Source: Chimonanthus salicifolius
Lineage: Eukaryota > Streptophyta > Magnoliopsida > Laurales > Calycanthaceae
Direction of reading: 5' to 3'
NCBI GenBank assembly: GCA_013350335.1
Contig: CM023534.1
Coordinates: 13,044,802 to 13,108,801 of the forward strand
Length of the DNA stretch: 64,000 nucleotides
The stretch's first letter is position 1; the number at the start of each line of letters is the position of its first letter. The notes under the pieces were generated by a model, which was given only the letters and a program-made list of their open reading frames with translations, searched no databases and was not told the origin of the DNA. Below, one piece after another: positions 36,295 through 47,265 of the stretch. The translations under genes were made by a program, and so were the position numbers.

Positions 36295-38060
36295 TTTACT
36301 GCATAAAAAGTAGTAACTTAATAAATTTCATTTATGTTCTAATCTCGCTTAAGAATAGAGTTATCCATACGAAGAATAAGGAGGATGATAGATGATATGG
36401 GAAATATCAGTGAGTTTATCACATTTACCCATTTTTAGACTATATACTAACTCACAAGAAAGGGAGAGACTTGACACTTGACAGACTACATATAATAATC
36501 TATTAAGTTAATACTCAAAGAATATAATTAAGTAGGAAATCAAAAATAGAAAAAAAAAAAAAACAGAGCACAAAAATGAATTGTAGGTCCATCTATTTAG
36601 GTGAGAGCCCATTTGTAGATCTCTAACCTTTTCAAGGTTAACTATGTTTTGACTAAAAGCTACTGCTGAAGTTGTAGATGCCTTGATTGTATTATGTTAT
36701 GCACTGGCTTTCTGGATATTAGTCTAATTGGATTCAGAATTTTCCTTTCAATGTATTTTTTTGAAAGGTATTTTGGTAGAAGTTTGCACTATTAACTACT
36801 GATGATACCTTGCTCTCCCTTGTAGTCCATTTTGCCCCCAAGCATGGTCGAGTATCAGAGACTACGATGCAAGGTGGCCTTCCATGCTCTTCATTTTCGA
36901 CCAGAAATTAAGGAACTTGGACACTGAATGGTAGAGTGGTAAGGATATAGAGGCATTTGACTTTTAGTTAGAACTAGAGCCGATTAAGTTGGGTTTCTTA
37001 TCTAGAAGGAAAAAAAATAATTTCCGTGCATGTTTAATAAGCATCTGTTGGCTACTGCTGCAAGATGGGTATGATGCCTCAATTCAAATTTCTTAAAATC
37101 TTTAAGAGAGAAGAACAATGAGAAATTATTCTATGTGATTGGCTTTTATATGACCTGTGTCACATAGAGAACAGAGATTAATTTGCTGTAAAATAGCATC
37201 TAGATATCAAAAAGACACCACATACAGTACTTAGTTTCTCAGGAAAATGTTTCTAACAAAACAGATTCTCTTGTTTTTCTAATTTTCTGAGAAGTACATC
37301 CCTGCACCCAAACAGTCCTCAAAAGCAAAGCACTACTAAAAAATGGCCCTTTCTCCTTTCTCTTTTCCAATCATAACAAGAAAAGAAGCAAAAGAACCCA
37401 AAACCCAAAAGACGAAAGACAGCATTTAGATCGAAGGAGAAGAATAGAAAATTAAATTAAATAAAAATTATAACAAGAACCAGATCAGGTTCAACAATCG
37501 GTTGAAAAATCTACCTAAAACCTATTTAAATTAGAATTAATGGCAGCATCAAAACTAATAGAAATGAACTCAAATCTCCAACCCCAATAAGAAAACAAAA
37601 CCCCAACTTCAATGGAATTCAGGAAGAACTAAAAACAAGATATTGCATACCAACACAGGGGCAGTGGTCACAGAACGGCTAGATCGAGTACTTGATGTTC
37701 TCCTGTACAGAGTCCTCCAGTCCATGCCTTTTTCTTCGAAGACAATGTCTCTGGGCCTTGCAGAACCGAAGGGATTGAGCGTTTTGGTGGGGTTCTGTCG
37801 TTGAAGGAGCAGAGCTTGAGCTTTCTATCTTAATAGAGAGAGACCGAAAGAGAGAAAAAGACCCAGAAAGAGAGAGACTCGAAGAAGAGAGTAGAGATCG
37901 AGAGAGAGCAGCGAGAGAGATGGCAGCGAACGAGGCGAGAGAGACCAGAGAGAGATCGAGAAAGAGACAAAGACCCAGAAAGAGAAAGTCTCAGAGAAGA
38001 GAGCAAAGATCGAGGAAGAGCAGCGACAGAGGCGAGAGAGAGACGATCGAGAGAGAGCAG
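36295..38060 (-). other. hAT element 5' region with G/A-rich patch
   Basis: This region lies upstream of the transposase on the minus strand. Positions 37830-38065 are dense in GAGAGA words (CT-rich in the transcript sense), a common plant leader feature. The open frame at 37920-38105 + is a by-product of this simple sequence. Confidence 0.55.
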
Positions 38061-38373
38061 CGACGAGAGGTTCCTATTTCGAAATCCTTGGATTTCATGC
38101 CCTAGTAGAGAGTTCTTAACTTATTCAATCTTTCGGACCGTCCATTGGACCGTCCATGGACGGTCCGCAACCGGCCCATTATCTTAATGGATATCTGGAT
38201 TAGATCCGAGAGTCCTTATTGGACTCTAGGATCCATATCACAAATGGACTCCTGGATCTGGGCTGGATAGTCCACAGGCCGAATCCAGATCCATTTACAC
38301 CCTATTCACCAAGCTTGCTTATAATATTTCTGCAACTTAGAATCTTCCATTCCACCATCAAGACACAAATCCA

Positions 38374-39172
38374 ATGGGGAGTCCCAATTTAGTACTGCGT
38401 ATTGGACGGTGCAAATTCAAATTTGCAGGGGCCAATCTCAATTGGCTTCGTAGTATAAGGAGAAAGAAGAATTTAGAGAAATAGATAAAGACGAAGCTAC
38501 CGACTGCAGCGACTATCCTCCTCAACAAGAAGTAGATGGAGGGGTGAATGAGACTTCAGACCCAGAATGGATGATTACTGTCCAAGACAAGCTTGAGGCA
38601 GAGCCCACAAAGCTAAGATGTTCAACTGCAAGTGAAAGATGTTTCATTCATAAACTCCCTCATTACTTCCATTGTATCCACGTCTACGCTCCTAGAGTCG
38701 TCTCCATCGGCCCATTGCACAGAGGAGCCATCAGACTGGAAACAATGGAAGAGCACAAATGGAGGCACATGAGTTCCCTCCTCTCCCGCTATCCAGATGT
38801 GCCCATGGAAGAGTATTTCATGGCCGTCAAAGAATTGGAGCAAAGGGCAAGAGATTGCTACTCCGAAACAATTCACCTCAGCAGCAAAGATTTTGTAGAA
38901 ATGATGATCGTCGATGGTTGCTTCATCATCGAACTAGCCTGCAAGGCAGGGAAGGTGTGGGGTTCAGATCCATCAGACCCTATCCTGAGTAATGCTTGGT
39001 TTCTAAGCAATATAATGGACGGCCTGCTCAAGCTAGAAAACCAGATTCCTTTCTTTGTTCTGCAGTGTTTGTTTAACCTCACTGGCCTCAGATCAGAAAT
39101 AATATTCTGCCTCACTCATCTCCTACTCAATTTCTTCCAGTGTTGGACACCGCACAAATATGAGAGAAAAAA
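38374..39172 (+). pseudogene. DUF247 copy 3, 5' part, disrupted
   Basis: After the hAT element the core promoter and gene resume. The ATG at 38374 corresponds to the start of copies 1, 2 and 4. Near 38480 one base is missing (GAGAAATAGAT where copy 1 has GAGCAAGTAGAT), creating a TAG and shifting the frame. From 38544 the frame is open again through DPEWMITVQDKLE, VVSIGPLHRG, IVDGCFIIELACKAG and LLKLENQIPFFVLQCLFNL. Reading is cut at 39173 by a TG...CA insertion flanked by AAAAA. Only a short piece (42806-42921) follows, and the 3' half is gone. Confidence 0.9.
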
Positions 39173-41165
39173 TGTAATGACCCAACCCTATTTTTCGGAG
39201 TTTTAGGGTCTTGGTAGCAGTGGGGTGAGTGTGGGCCCCATGGTGGGTCCTGGTTTGCCCGGTTTTGAGTTCGGAGACTTAAAGGGCACTTTAGTAATTT
39301 TGAATTATTGAACATTCGATCGTACTAAAAGTTTGAAAATCACACGTTTTCCCCTGACGTTTGTGATTTGATTTCTTCGGGCTTATAAAACATTTTGGAA
39401 GTTAAAGATTTTGATTTTGTAAAAAAAAAAAAAAAAGACCCAAACCCTAAACTTACCCTTTTTAAACCTTTCACCTTGCGCTGCAATGTAGCACATCACT
39501 ACAGTGCCGCGCCTACTGCCACCTTGCCCCTTTTCTCTTCTTCATCTATTCTCTCCCTCTCCCTCGCCGCCGCACCTCATCTTTCTCAACCCTCTCCCTC
39601 GCCGCCTCACTTCACTCTTCTTTTTCTCCTTCCCTCGTCTTCCCCAGCTGTTGTTCACGCCGGAAATCGTCGGGCTTCCCGGCCCTCTATCGTTCAGACC
39701 TCGCTCCTCCGATCGGGATCAGGTAACCCTCCGATTCTCCTCTCTGATTCTCCTCTCTCTCTCCGCCGATCCCTGCCCTTTCCTTTTCATTTTCTTCTAT
39801 TTTTCCCTCATTTTCCTCATTTTCCTTCTTTTTCCCCTCTTTTCCTTCGTTCCCCCATTTTTCCATTTTCTCGGCCGAGTTGTTGAGTCAACTCAGTTTA
39901 ACAACCGAGTTGACTCAGCTAGGCCCGTTTTTGGACCTTGGTGATCCGAGCCCAACTCGGACAGTTGGGCCCAGTTCCAGCCCAGCCTTAGGCCTAGCCC
40001 AGTTTGGGTCCGGCCCAACTTCAGCCCTTGGCCCTGCCCGGCCCAACTTCAGGCCCAACCCATTTTGGACCCGTTTATAGCCCAGATTTGTTTTGGCCCG
40101 TCTTTATTAGGTTACTTATTCGTGTGTTCTTGTTTCAATAGATTGAGCCCCTTCACACACCCCCCTCCCCCCCGACTCGTTTTCTCGCATTGGATTTCAA
40201 GGACACACAAGTGAGGGAACTTATCACCGCTTTTAGCATGCATCTATGCATCTTACTTCTCTATCAAATGTGCGAGTACGAAATGCGGCGAATGGGGGTC
40301 CTCGGTATTATGAGCCACTCGGCAAGGGAACTATTGATACCATTATGTGGCGGGCCCCCATCCGAGTGTATTTATATCTGATGCCCGTAGAGTCATATAC
40401 GAGTTGCTTATCTGATATCAAGATTGATTGGTTGTGTAGTGACATGATTAGAGTTTATTTTTATTGACAATATGTCAAGATGCCAACATGCGAATATTTG
40501 ATATGTGGTGATATATGCCTGATTATGGTGTGATATGTCGTGTTGATAATATGCTATATGATTATGTGATAGTTAGTTTGAACTGCTAGACATTATAACA
40601 TGTTTAGATGTTAACATGCCAGCCCGTAATAAATAGTGATATATACACCTTATTCTTATGTGATGAACTATGTTAATAGCATGTGTAGGCGTAGAGGTAA
40701 TTGTGCATATATATAACTAACGTATGTGGGATGCCGGTGGGGGCATGGGTACTAGGCAACATCAGGATCTAAAGACTCCCCCTAACTTGTCGGGTAGTAG
40801 GGTGGGGATGTTGCGTGGGACCGCGCAGTGGAAGGGTGGTTGGATTATGGGCTACCCAGTGATTGGACATGGGTTGAAGTTTTTCCTGGCATGGGTTAGA
40901 TTGTCAGGGATGATCTTTAAAGAAGCCTACGAGGGAGGTGTGGTCCGGTTTGGAGGGCGAGGTACCCGAGATTCCTAAGAGGGACATGTTGTGAGGTGGT
41001 CATGCAAACCTACGAGAAGTTCTGGGGTTGAGTGTTAGCTCGCCCAAGGATAACTTAGAGGTCATCAAAGACACGCTACTCGAGTGCGTGGCAGATGAGG
41101 CGTCCCCAGTGGTCTAAATGGGTTGAGTTGTTCGCCCACGTGAAGACCAAAGGGTGGGATGGCGG

Positions 41166-41625
41166 TTTGTGATCCCCGGACGACCGAATAGGCTGAGGAC
41201 GTGCTCGCCCGCTCATTGGTCAAGGGATGATGCGATGAAGGACAGCTCCCGCTAGTATGAATTGTGATCTCCGGATGATCGAGTAAGCTGAGAGGGTGCT
41301 CGCCCGCTCACTGGTCGAGGGATGATAGGGTAGGGACAACTCCCGCTAGTATAACTTGTGATCCCCTGATGATCTAGTAGGCTGAGGAGGTGCTCGCCCA
41401 CTCATTGGTTTAGGGATGATGCGGTGAGGGACAAATCCCGCTTGTATGGTTTGTGATTCCCCGGATGACCGAGTAAGCTGAGGATGTGCTCACTCGCTCA
41501 TTAGTCGAGGGATGATGCGGTAAGGCACAGCTCCCGCTGATATGGTTGGTGATTCCCCAGATGACCGAGTAGGTTGAGGATGTACGTTCGCCCGCTCATT
41601 GGTCGAGGGATGGTACGGTGTGATG
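41166..41625 (+). repeat. Tandem array 1: about five units of about 95 bases
   Basis: Unit starts at about 41166, 41262, 41356, 41450 and 41546 each carry TTGTGATYCC or close forms, a GATGAYCGAGTAGGCTGAG-like core, CTCGCCCGCTCATTGGT and GGGATGATGCGGT. Units differ by point changes and small gaps. Confidence 0.85.
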
Positions 41626-41884
41626 TTCGAGGCTATGACACCTGTAGGGTGGGGACAACTTGTGATGTGGTGTGATGAGATGTTCCAGGCTATGACACCT
41701 GTAGGGTGGGAACAGCCTGCGGTGTGGTATGATGAGATGCTCTAGGTTATAACACCTGCAGGATGGGTACAGTCTGATGTATGGTATCCCAGGCTATGAC
41801 ACATGCAGGGTGGATACTGTCTGAGGTATCGTATTCCAGGCTATGACACCTGTATGGTGGGGACAACCTGTGGTGTGATATGGT
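41622..41884 (+). repeat. Tandem array 2: about five units of 47-57 bases
   Basis: Each unit carries CCAGGCTATGACACCTG or a close form, followed by AGGGTGGGGACA-like sequence. The first units are about 57 bases and later ones about 47, by loss of the GATGAGA tail. The array directly follows array 1. Confidence 0.85.
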
Positions 41885-42805
41885 AGTGTATTTACTCGCA
41901 ATTACGACTCTGGGGTTCAATGTTGAGACCTGTGTTGTGGGTGTTGACTCACCAGGAATTTATGGGCGCCTAACGAGTGAGTTTGGTAGGCTCACTCGGT
42001 AGGAGACCTATAGAAATCTGTGAGAAGTGGATACACCAGTGGTGTGGAGACCAATAGATGGGATCCAAGGTAATAAGTTTGACTATCGAGACTCTGGTAC
42101 TTGGTTGAGGAGACCATAGATGAGTCGGGTTAGCAGTCCGTTGAGGACTGGTGAGGCGGTTACTACCATGTGTTAGTCGAGTTGGGACTCTAGTGAGCCC
42201 GACTCTTGGGTTGGTCGTGGCATGTGTGCGGGTTGACATGAGAGAGTTGTCATAGAGTTGTATTGAGTTGGTTAGAGGATGTACTAGAGGCCTGACAGTT
42301 GTGGGCCCGTGTGTTAGGGTAGGGCACCCGCTTACATAGTCATGCATGTAGACATCATAGACATTGATGTGTTCATATGATCATATACAATGTATGCTCG
42401 GTGACATATGATGCGTGTGTTACCCTCACTGGACATGTAGAGCTCACCCCTTGCCTCATAGGTACTTCATAGAGGAGGGGTCAACAGGGCCCTCAGTCGG
42501 ACGTGGGCGTAGAGTTGCAGCTTTGTACCTTGTCATGGTTCCATTTTGTAATTGAGGACTTGCTAATGTATTTGAAAAATGTGTACGTTTCATTGAGTTG
42601 GATGAATGTAATAATGGAATGATTTTATTATTTCCAATTATGATTATTACTTTATTGGTACTATCGGTTATTGATTTGAGTGTGGGTTGCGGGAGCGGTA
42701 CTTCTCTTTATTTTGAAAAAAAAAAATATACCCCTGAAATAGTATCAAATCGGTTTTGGGACTTTGTACCAGTTTGACGTACTCGTAGCGGGACGGGTCG
42801 TTACA

Positions 42806-42921
42806 AAAAATCATTCCCTACTCATGGGCCAGCACCTTCTTCATCTATTCCACTGCAATCTCCGTCCAGTTACGGGGGAGGAGAAAGAAAGTGATACTTC
42901 TGAATTGGTACACCTTCAATT
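42806..42921 (+). pseudogene. DUF247 copy 3, truncated remainder
   Basis: The gene continues after the insertion (HSLLMGQHLLHLFHCNLRPV, then GEEKESDTSELVHLQF) and ends abruptly at about 42921. The rest of the DUF247 domain and the membrane segment are missing. The GTGATACTTCTGAATTGG words link it to copy 1. Confidence 0.88.
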
Positions 42922-43283
42922 CAAGAGTTATTTTGTATTTTTAAAATTAAATTATTTTTTTTAACATAGTAGAACTATCAAATCAACTTTAATTTCAAAA
43001 TTTTCAAATTTTGATTTAAACTTAAATAAAATACCTAATTTATTGGATTCATTTTGATAAAAATTATTATTTAAAATTTTGATTTTGATCATTGTACTTA
43101 GATATGTCAAAACCGGACAAACGGGCCTTTATCGGGCCGCGGACGATCCGATAGGCCCATCAGGTCAGGTCGGATCTAAGACTAGTTGGATCCTATTTTA
43201 TCGGGCCAGTTCGCAGATGGTCCGATTATCATATCGGGCAGGGCTGGATCTTGTCGGTCTTGGGTCCGTTTACAGCCCTACTT
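42922..43283. mobile_element. Composite AT-rich / GC-rich repeat, first copy
   Basis: About 160 bases of A/T-rich sequence (AAGAGTTATTTT, AAATTAAATTATTTTT) are followed by about 190 bases of GC-rich words (ACGGGCC, GGGCCGCGGAC), ending GTCCGTTTACAGCCCTA. The same two parts occur in the same order at 46917-47265. The GC-rich part has weak hAT-like ends (TAGATATGTCAAAACC left, TAGGGCTGTAAACGGACC as complement of the right). Confidence 0.6.
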
Positions 43284-45748
43284 GTGATCTATGAAAAGTG
43301 GTTATTCAATAAATTGTATGTGAATTTCTCATTATTTTTCAACTTTGTGATGATTGATTGATCACTTTGTGAAGATGTGCTACATGATGCTTGAGAAAAT
43401 GGTATGACCTTCTAGGGCTGAAAAAATCCAACCCAGCTCGAGTTATTAATATATGGAACCCGACTCGACCCGACCCGAACTTTTGACTTGGACATATTGA
43501 TCCGATCCGACCCGAATTATAACCCGACTCAACCCGAAACCCGACCTGACCTGTATTTTGAACCTACTTTATCCTACTTTTTACCGGGTCGGGTCGGGTC
43601 GGGTTAACTTAAAAATCTATCAACCCAACCTGACCCGAATTCCATATGGGTTTCTGACTTCTCAACCCGACCCGACCTGCTGACCCAACTTTCATAACCC
43701 GACCCACATGATTTTTGGGTTGGGTCATGCGGGTTCGGGACAAAATCCGATCCGAGTTTCACCCCTAGGACTATGAACGTTTTGCAGGAAAAAATCTGCA
43801 GAATCTAGTGATTGAAGCAGTGATCCACAAAGAAAGGAAAGGTAGTGAAGAAGACTGGGAATTTACATGGCCAAGGGCAACTTCACCTGCAATTTTCAAC
43901 CACCACTCTAAACTCAACTTTTTTATTAAATGAGTTAATAGATTAGACCTTAATTTCTTTTCTCAACTTTTTAGTTAAACGGCTTAATTGACCAAACCTT
44001 CTTTTTTTTTTTAATATATCAAACTTGAGTTGAACCTGATTGTGTGTTGATTAACTCCAATTGTTTGGATGGTGGGACTAAAATAGGTTAACCTACTTGC
44101 ATTTCGGGACATTCCAGTCCAATCCAACCTGGGTATCTAAAGTAAACTAGTATCTGTTTTTGTGCTGAATTTGTCAAGCCAGAATAAGCCATGAATCTGG
44201 CCGCCTTCAAGAGTTGTTCTTGTACACACACAACTGTATGTATTGCAGGAATCTGGGTATTTTTTTCTAGATGGATATTTTTAATTTAATAGATTATAAA
44301 GAGCTACTCAAACTAAAATCTTATTGGTTCAGCAAGTTTAAGTATCTAACCAATTTTAATAGGTTCTGCATCCCATTTAAAAAACAGTTGTAGATGTGCC
44401 CTTTGGTCACATCGCCACCCGAGATCCATAGTAAAAAACCAAATTAAAAACAAATTAACAAACAAAACCACTGTTAATGACTAGTTTAGACTTAATTATT
44501 TAGGTGACCTGATTAGAGCTGCTTGCTAAAATATGCTTCGGCCATTCGGAATATGGAAGAAGTAGATCATCTATAGTGATGGAATCTTCATTATTGTGGA
44601 GGCTATCATTTCACTTCAACAACTCCTGTTGTTCTACGAATAAAAAAGAAGTATTTATAGTTTTAAACTTTTTTAAAGAAAAGAATTTTTAGTGTTCAAC
44701 TTAGCATGTTTTGTCAAATTATTTATTACATACATACATGCCACTTGTGTATAGAGAAAGATTCTAATAAACCCAAGTTTTTTTTTTAATTTTGAATGAC
44801 ATCACTTGCATATTTGATTTTATAGTAATTGAGGCAGAACGGATAGAAACACCGGTGTTTTTATAACAAGAGATATTAATCTACATTTGCACCACATAAA
44901 TAATAACAATTAAAGAAAATGATAAGTTTGATGTCCTTTACTATAAGAAACACTAATATTCTTATCAATTCTCTAATTGAGATTTTTTTTAAAAATCTAC
45001 CCTTTTAGAAAATTCTAATGATGAAACTTTGGATGGTATTTATTGAATTTTAAGGGATACACAAAAGATGTATAGTTGTGAAGATGAATCCACAATCATG
45101 TTTAGAAAAATCAAATTGACACTGTTATCTCAATGAGGAAGTTGTCAATTTATTCAAGAAAATCAATTCTTGACAAAATATATTTTACTTCGATCCACAT
45201 AGTCTGACTAGTACCGTGAAATTTGACCTCTTGCAAAATGGTGAAATCCAACATCTCAATTATTTGTATTAAAATATTTCAATTTGCTGATAGCCAAAAC
45301 CAGCAAATTGTTAAGCATGTGAGAATTGGGATGGAGTGGAATAGCTCCACATTATAATATAATGATTGTAATCAATTGGACTTAACTTAATCCTTACCTT
45401 CCTCAAAAATAATATACATTGACGTATGAACACGTTTGTTATCGTCAATTGACATAACGTGTGAGGAAAATGAAACCAAATATATAATGACTAACTACAT
45501 GTTGACGACGACTCCTGTCATGTCTTGATCTCACATTTTTAAGATAGTTTGTCTGATGAGTCAGATCAAAGGTTATTTTCGAAGGTATCGTCCATTTATA
45601 TTTATTTAGCATGAGTGAGGTAAATATATTATCTAAGTTATCTTAATTGTCATCATCATAAATTTAAATTTTATTTATTTAAAGTTGGTAAATATCTTTT
45701 GAATCGTTTATATAGTTTAAAATCTAGTTTCAGAAAGGGTGATAATTT
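43284..45748. repeat. Duplicated intergenic block B'
   Basis: It is collinear with 17811-21040, without the 19697-20828 hAT element and with an extra element at 43410-43770. It contains no gene. Unlike block B, it is not followed by a DUF247 gene. Confidence 0.85.
43410..43770. mobile_element. GC-rich hAT-like MITE in block B'
   Basis: The left end reads TCTAGGGCTGAAA and the complement of the right end TCCTAGGGGTGAAA. The interior consists of CCCGACCCGAC words and their complements. Blocks B (17931) and A (24085) lack it. The target duplication is unclear (GTATGACC against CTATGAAC). Confidence 0.7.
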
Positions 45749-46916
45749 TTGACATTTGTCAAGATCTTTGCCAGTTTTTTAATTCTCAATCATCCCTAGT
45801 TAGGGTAATGCTATCTTTAAGCTGTCAGTGGGCTGGATTTGAGCCAGACCCGTTTATTTTGCTAGATCTTAATTCAGCCCAGATCTGTCAGCAAGATCAG
45901 AATTTGCCTCTGAAGAAATACCGGAGATAGTCCCTTTTTTAGATCTTAATACCAGATTGAGACATGAATGCAAATTGAATTTGAAATGGATCCATTACTG
46001 TCCAAGTATGATTCTGTAGACCCCACTCTCTCTAGCATGCCAAGTAAGAGCATGAGCTCTACCACCGATATACAGTGATGAAGATTGTTCACACTTAATC
46101 ACATGGAATATTTTTCCATTTTTAATTACTGATCTGACTGGAGTAAGGGTGTGTAATCCATAAGAATGGCTTGTTTTCAGTCATCGATCATTGTTTCATA
46201 TTTTGGTAGTCAGGGTTTGGTTTTTTTTATGATGTATGGGCTGTGAATATTTTCTTTCTGGTGTGAATTTAGTGAATTCACTTATTTATTAAGGAGAGGT
46301 TGTGTATTTATTATATGAAGTAATCTGAAAATTCATATGGGCTTCTTTGTCAATTGTTTTGCATGTGAATTGCAGGTGAAGAGGGAGATAAAATTGATTT
46401 ATGGTGGAGGGAGTGAGATGTTGAGGCTTTTATTTTCGGCAAAAGATCTCAAGAAAGCTTCAAAAATGAAAGAGAGGACATAGAAGGATAGTTCCAATTC
46501 AAAAATCATTTATTTGGGCTTAATTTTAGTCGATTGTAACATTATTATTATCTCATGTATATTCTCTTCTTTTTTTTTTTTTTTGAGCGGTTATTATCTC
46601 ATGTATATTCTCTTTTTTTTTTTTTTTTTGAGCGGTTATTATCTCATGTATATGTCTCTCTCATGGAAGTTAAAAGATGAGTTTAGAAGCAATTCAGGAA
46701 AGAATGTGAACTAAAAATTCCTGTTATGGATTTGAATACTCAAAAGACTTAATTGAAAAAATTACGAAAAAAATATCAATTGAAATGTTTTAATATATCT
46801 TTTTTTTTTCATTAGAATTATTTTTGGGAGGTACTGAATGTGCCTTTCATCTAATATTTTATTTTAAAATCTTGAAAAATTTAGCTGATTTAGTTAGAGT
46901 TATTTGACTCAACAAA
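45749..46916. other. Unique spacer where a DUF247 copy would be expected
   Basis: Block B ends and copy 2 begins at the equivalent place 21041, but here the sequence is unrelated. Short open frames (45739-45930, 46514-46714) show no domain. Confidence 0.45.
46547..46655 (+). repeat. Tandem repeat of about 45 bases with T-runs
   Basis: TTATTATCTCATGTATAT occurs three times (about 46547, 46591 and 46636). The first two are followed by a run of about 15-17 T and GAGCGG. Confidence 0.8.
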
Positions 46917-47265
46917 AATTCAACAAGAGTTATTTTAATTTTAAAAATTAAATTATTTTTCTCCTATAAAACTATCAAATCAAGTCTTAATTTCAAATTT
47001 TCAAACTTTGATTTAGATTAAAATAAAATATATGGTTTATTGTATTCAGTTTGATAAAAAAGTAAAGTTAAAAAAAAAAAAAAATTTGCCTGGTAGTATG
47101 ATGGCCTGAAAATGGACAATGGGCCCTTCTCAGGCCGCGGACTGTCCGACAGGCTTATCGGGCCGAGCCGAATCCAAGACTAACAGGACCCTATGTTATC
47201 CGGCCGAGCCGAGGGTTGTCCGATTACCTTGGCCTGCCGGGCCGGATCTGGGTCCGTTTGTGTCC
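46917..47265. mobile_element. Composite AT-rich / GC-rich repeat, second copy
   Basis: It matches 42922-43283 in both parts: CAAGAGTTATTTT and AAATTAAATTATTTTTC, then GGGCCC, GGCCGCGGACTGTCCGA and GGGTCCGTTTG. It lies directly before block A'. Confidence 0.6.

Larger units (their letters stand above)
32078..38304 (-). mobile_element. Large hAT transposon in the promoter of DUF247 copy 3
   Basis: The left end TAGGGGTGTAAATGGATC and the complement of the right end TAGGGTGTAAATGGATCTGG form inverted repeats that continue through ATTCGGCC. The flanking 8-base duplication is TTCACCAT (32069-32076) and TTCACCAA (38305-38312). Inside is a nearly complete hAT transposase on the minus strand (34218-36294), a G/A-rich leader region (37830-38065) and a TPR-like captured exon (33114-33185). 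The 6.2 kb length is large for hAT; acquired DNA explains part of it. Confidence 0.9.
39173..42805 (+). mobile_element. 3.6 kb TG...CA insertion (LTR-type) with two tandem-repeat arrays
   Basis: It starts TGTAATGACCC and ends GGGTCGTTACA, flanked by AAAAA on each side (39168-39172 and 42806-42810); copy 1 shows the uninterrupted site. No gag or pol domain was found, and no second copy of the ends lies inside, so a long solo LTR is the best reading. It contains a C/T-rich zone (39470-39870), a zone rich in GGCCCAGCCC-like words (39900-40090) and two tandem arrays at 41166-41884. Confidence 0.75.

Noticed and set aside
37920..38105. Arg/Glu-rich 61-codon frame
   Set aside because: It is a translation of GAGAGA simple sequence in the hAT leader region.
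39395..39944. Open frames of 163 and 146 codons on the + strand
   Set aside because: They come from a C/T-rich tract inside the 3.6 kb insertion. Two frames are open at once with Ser/Phe/Pro/Leu runs, as expected of simple composition.
41166..41884. Regular repeats that could suggest a CRISPR array
   Set aside because: Units are contiguous with no unique spacers, of 95 and about 50 bases, in plant DNA inside an LTR-type element.
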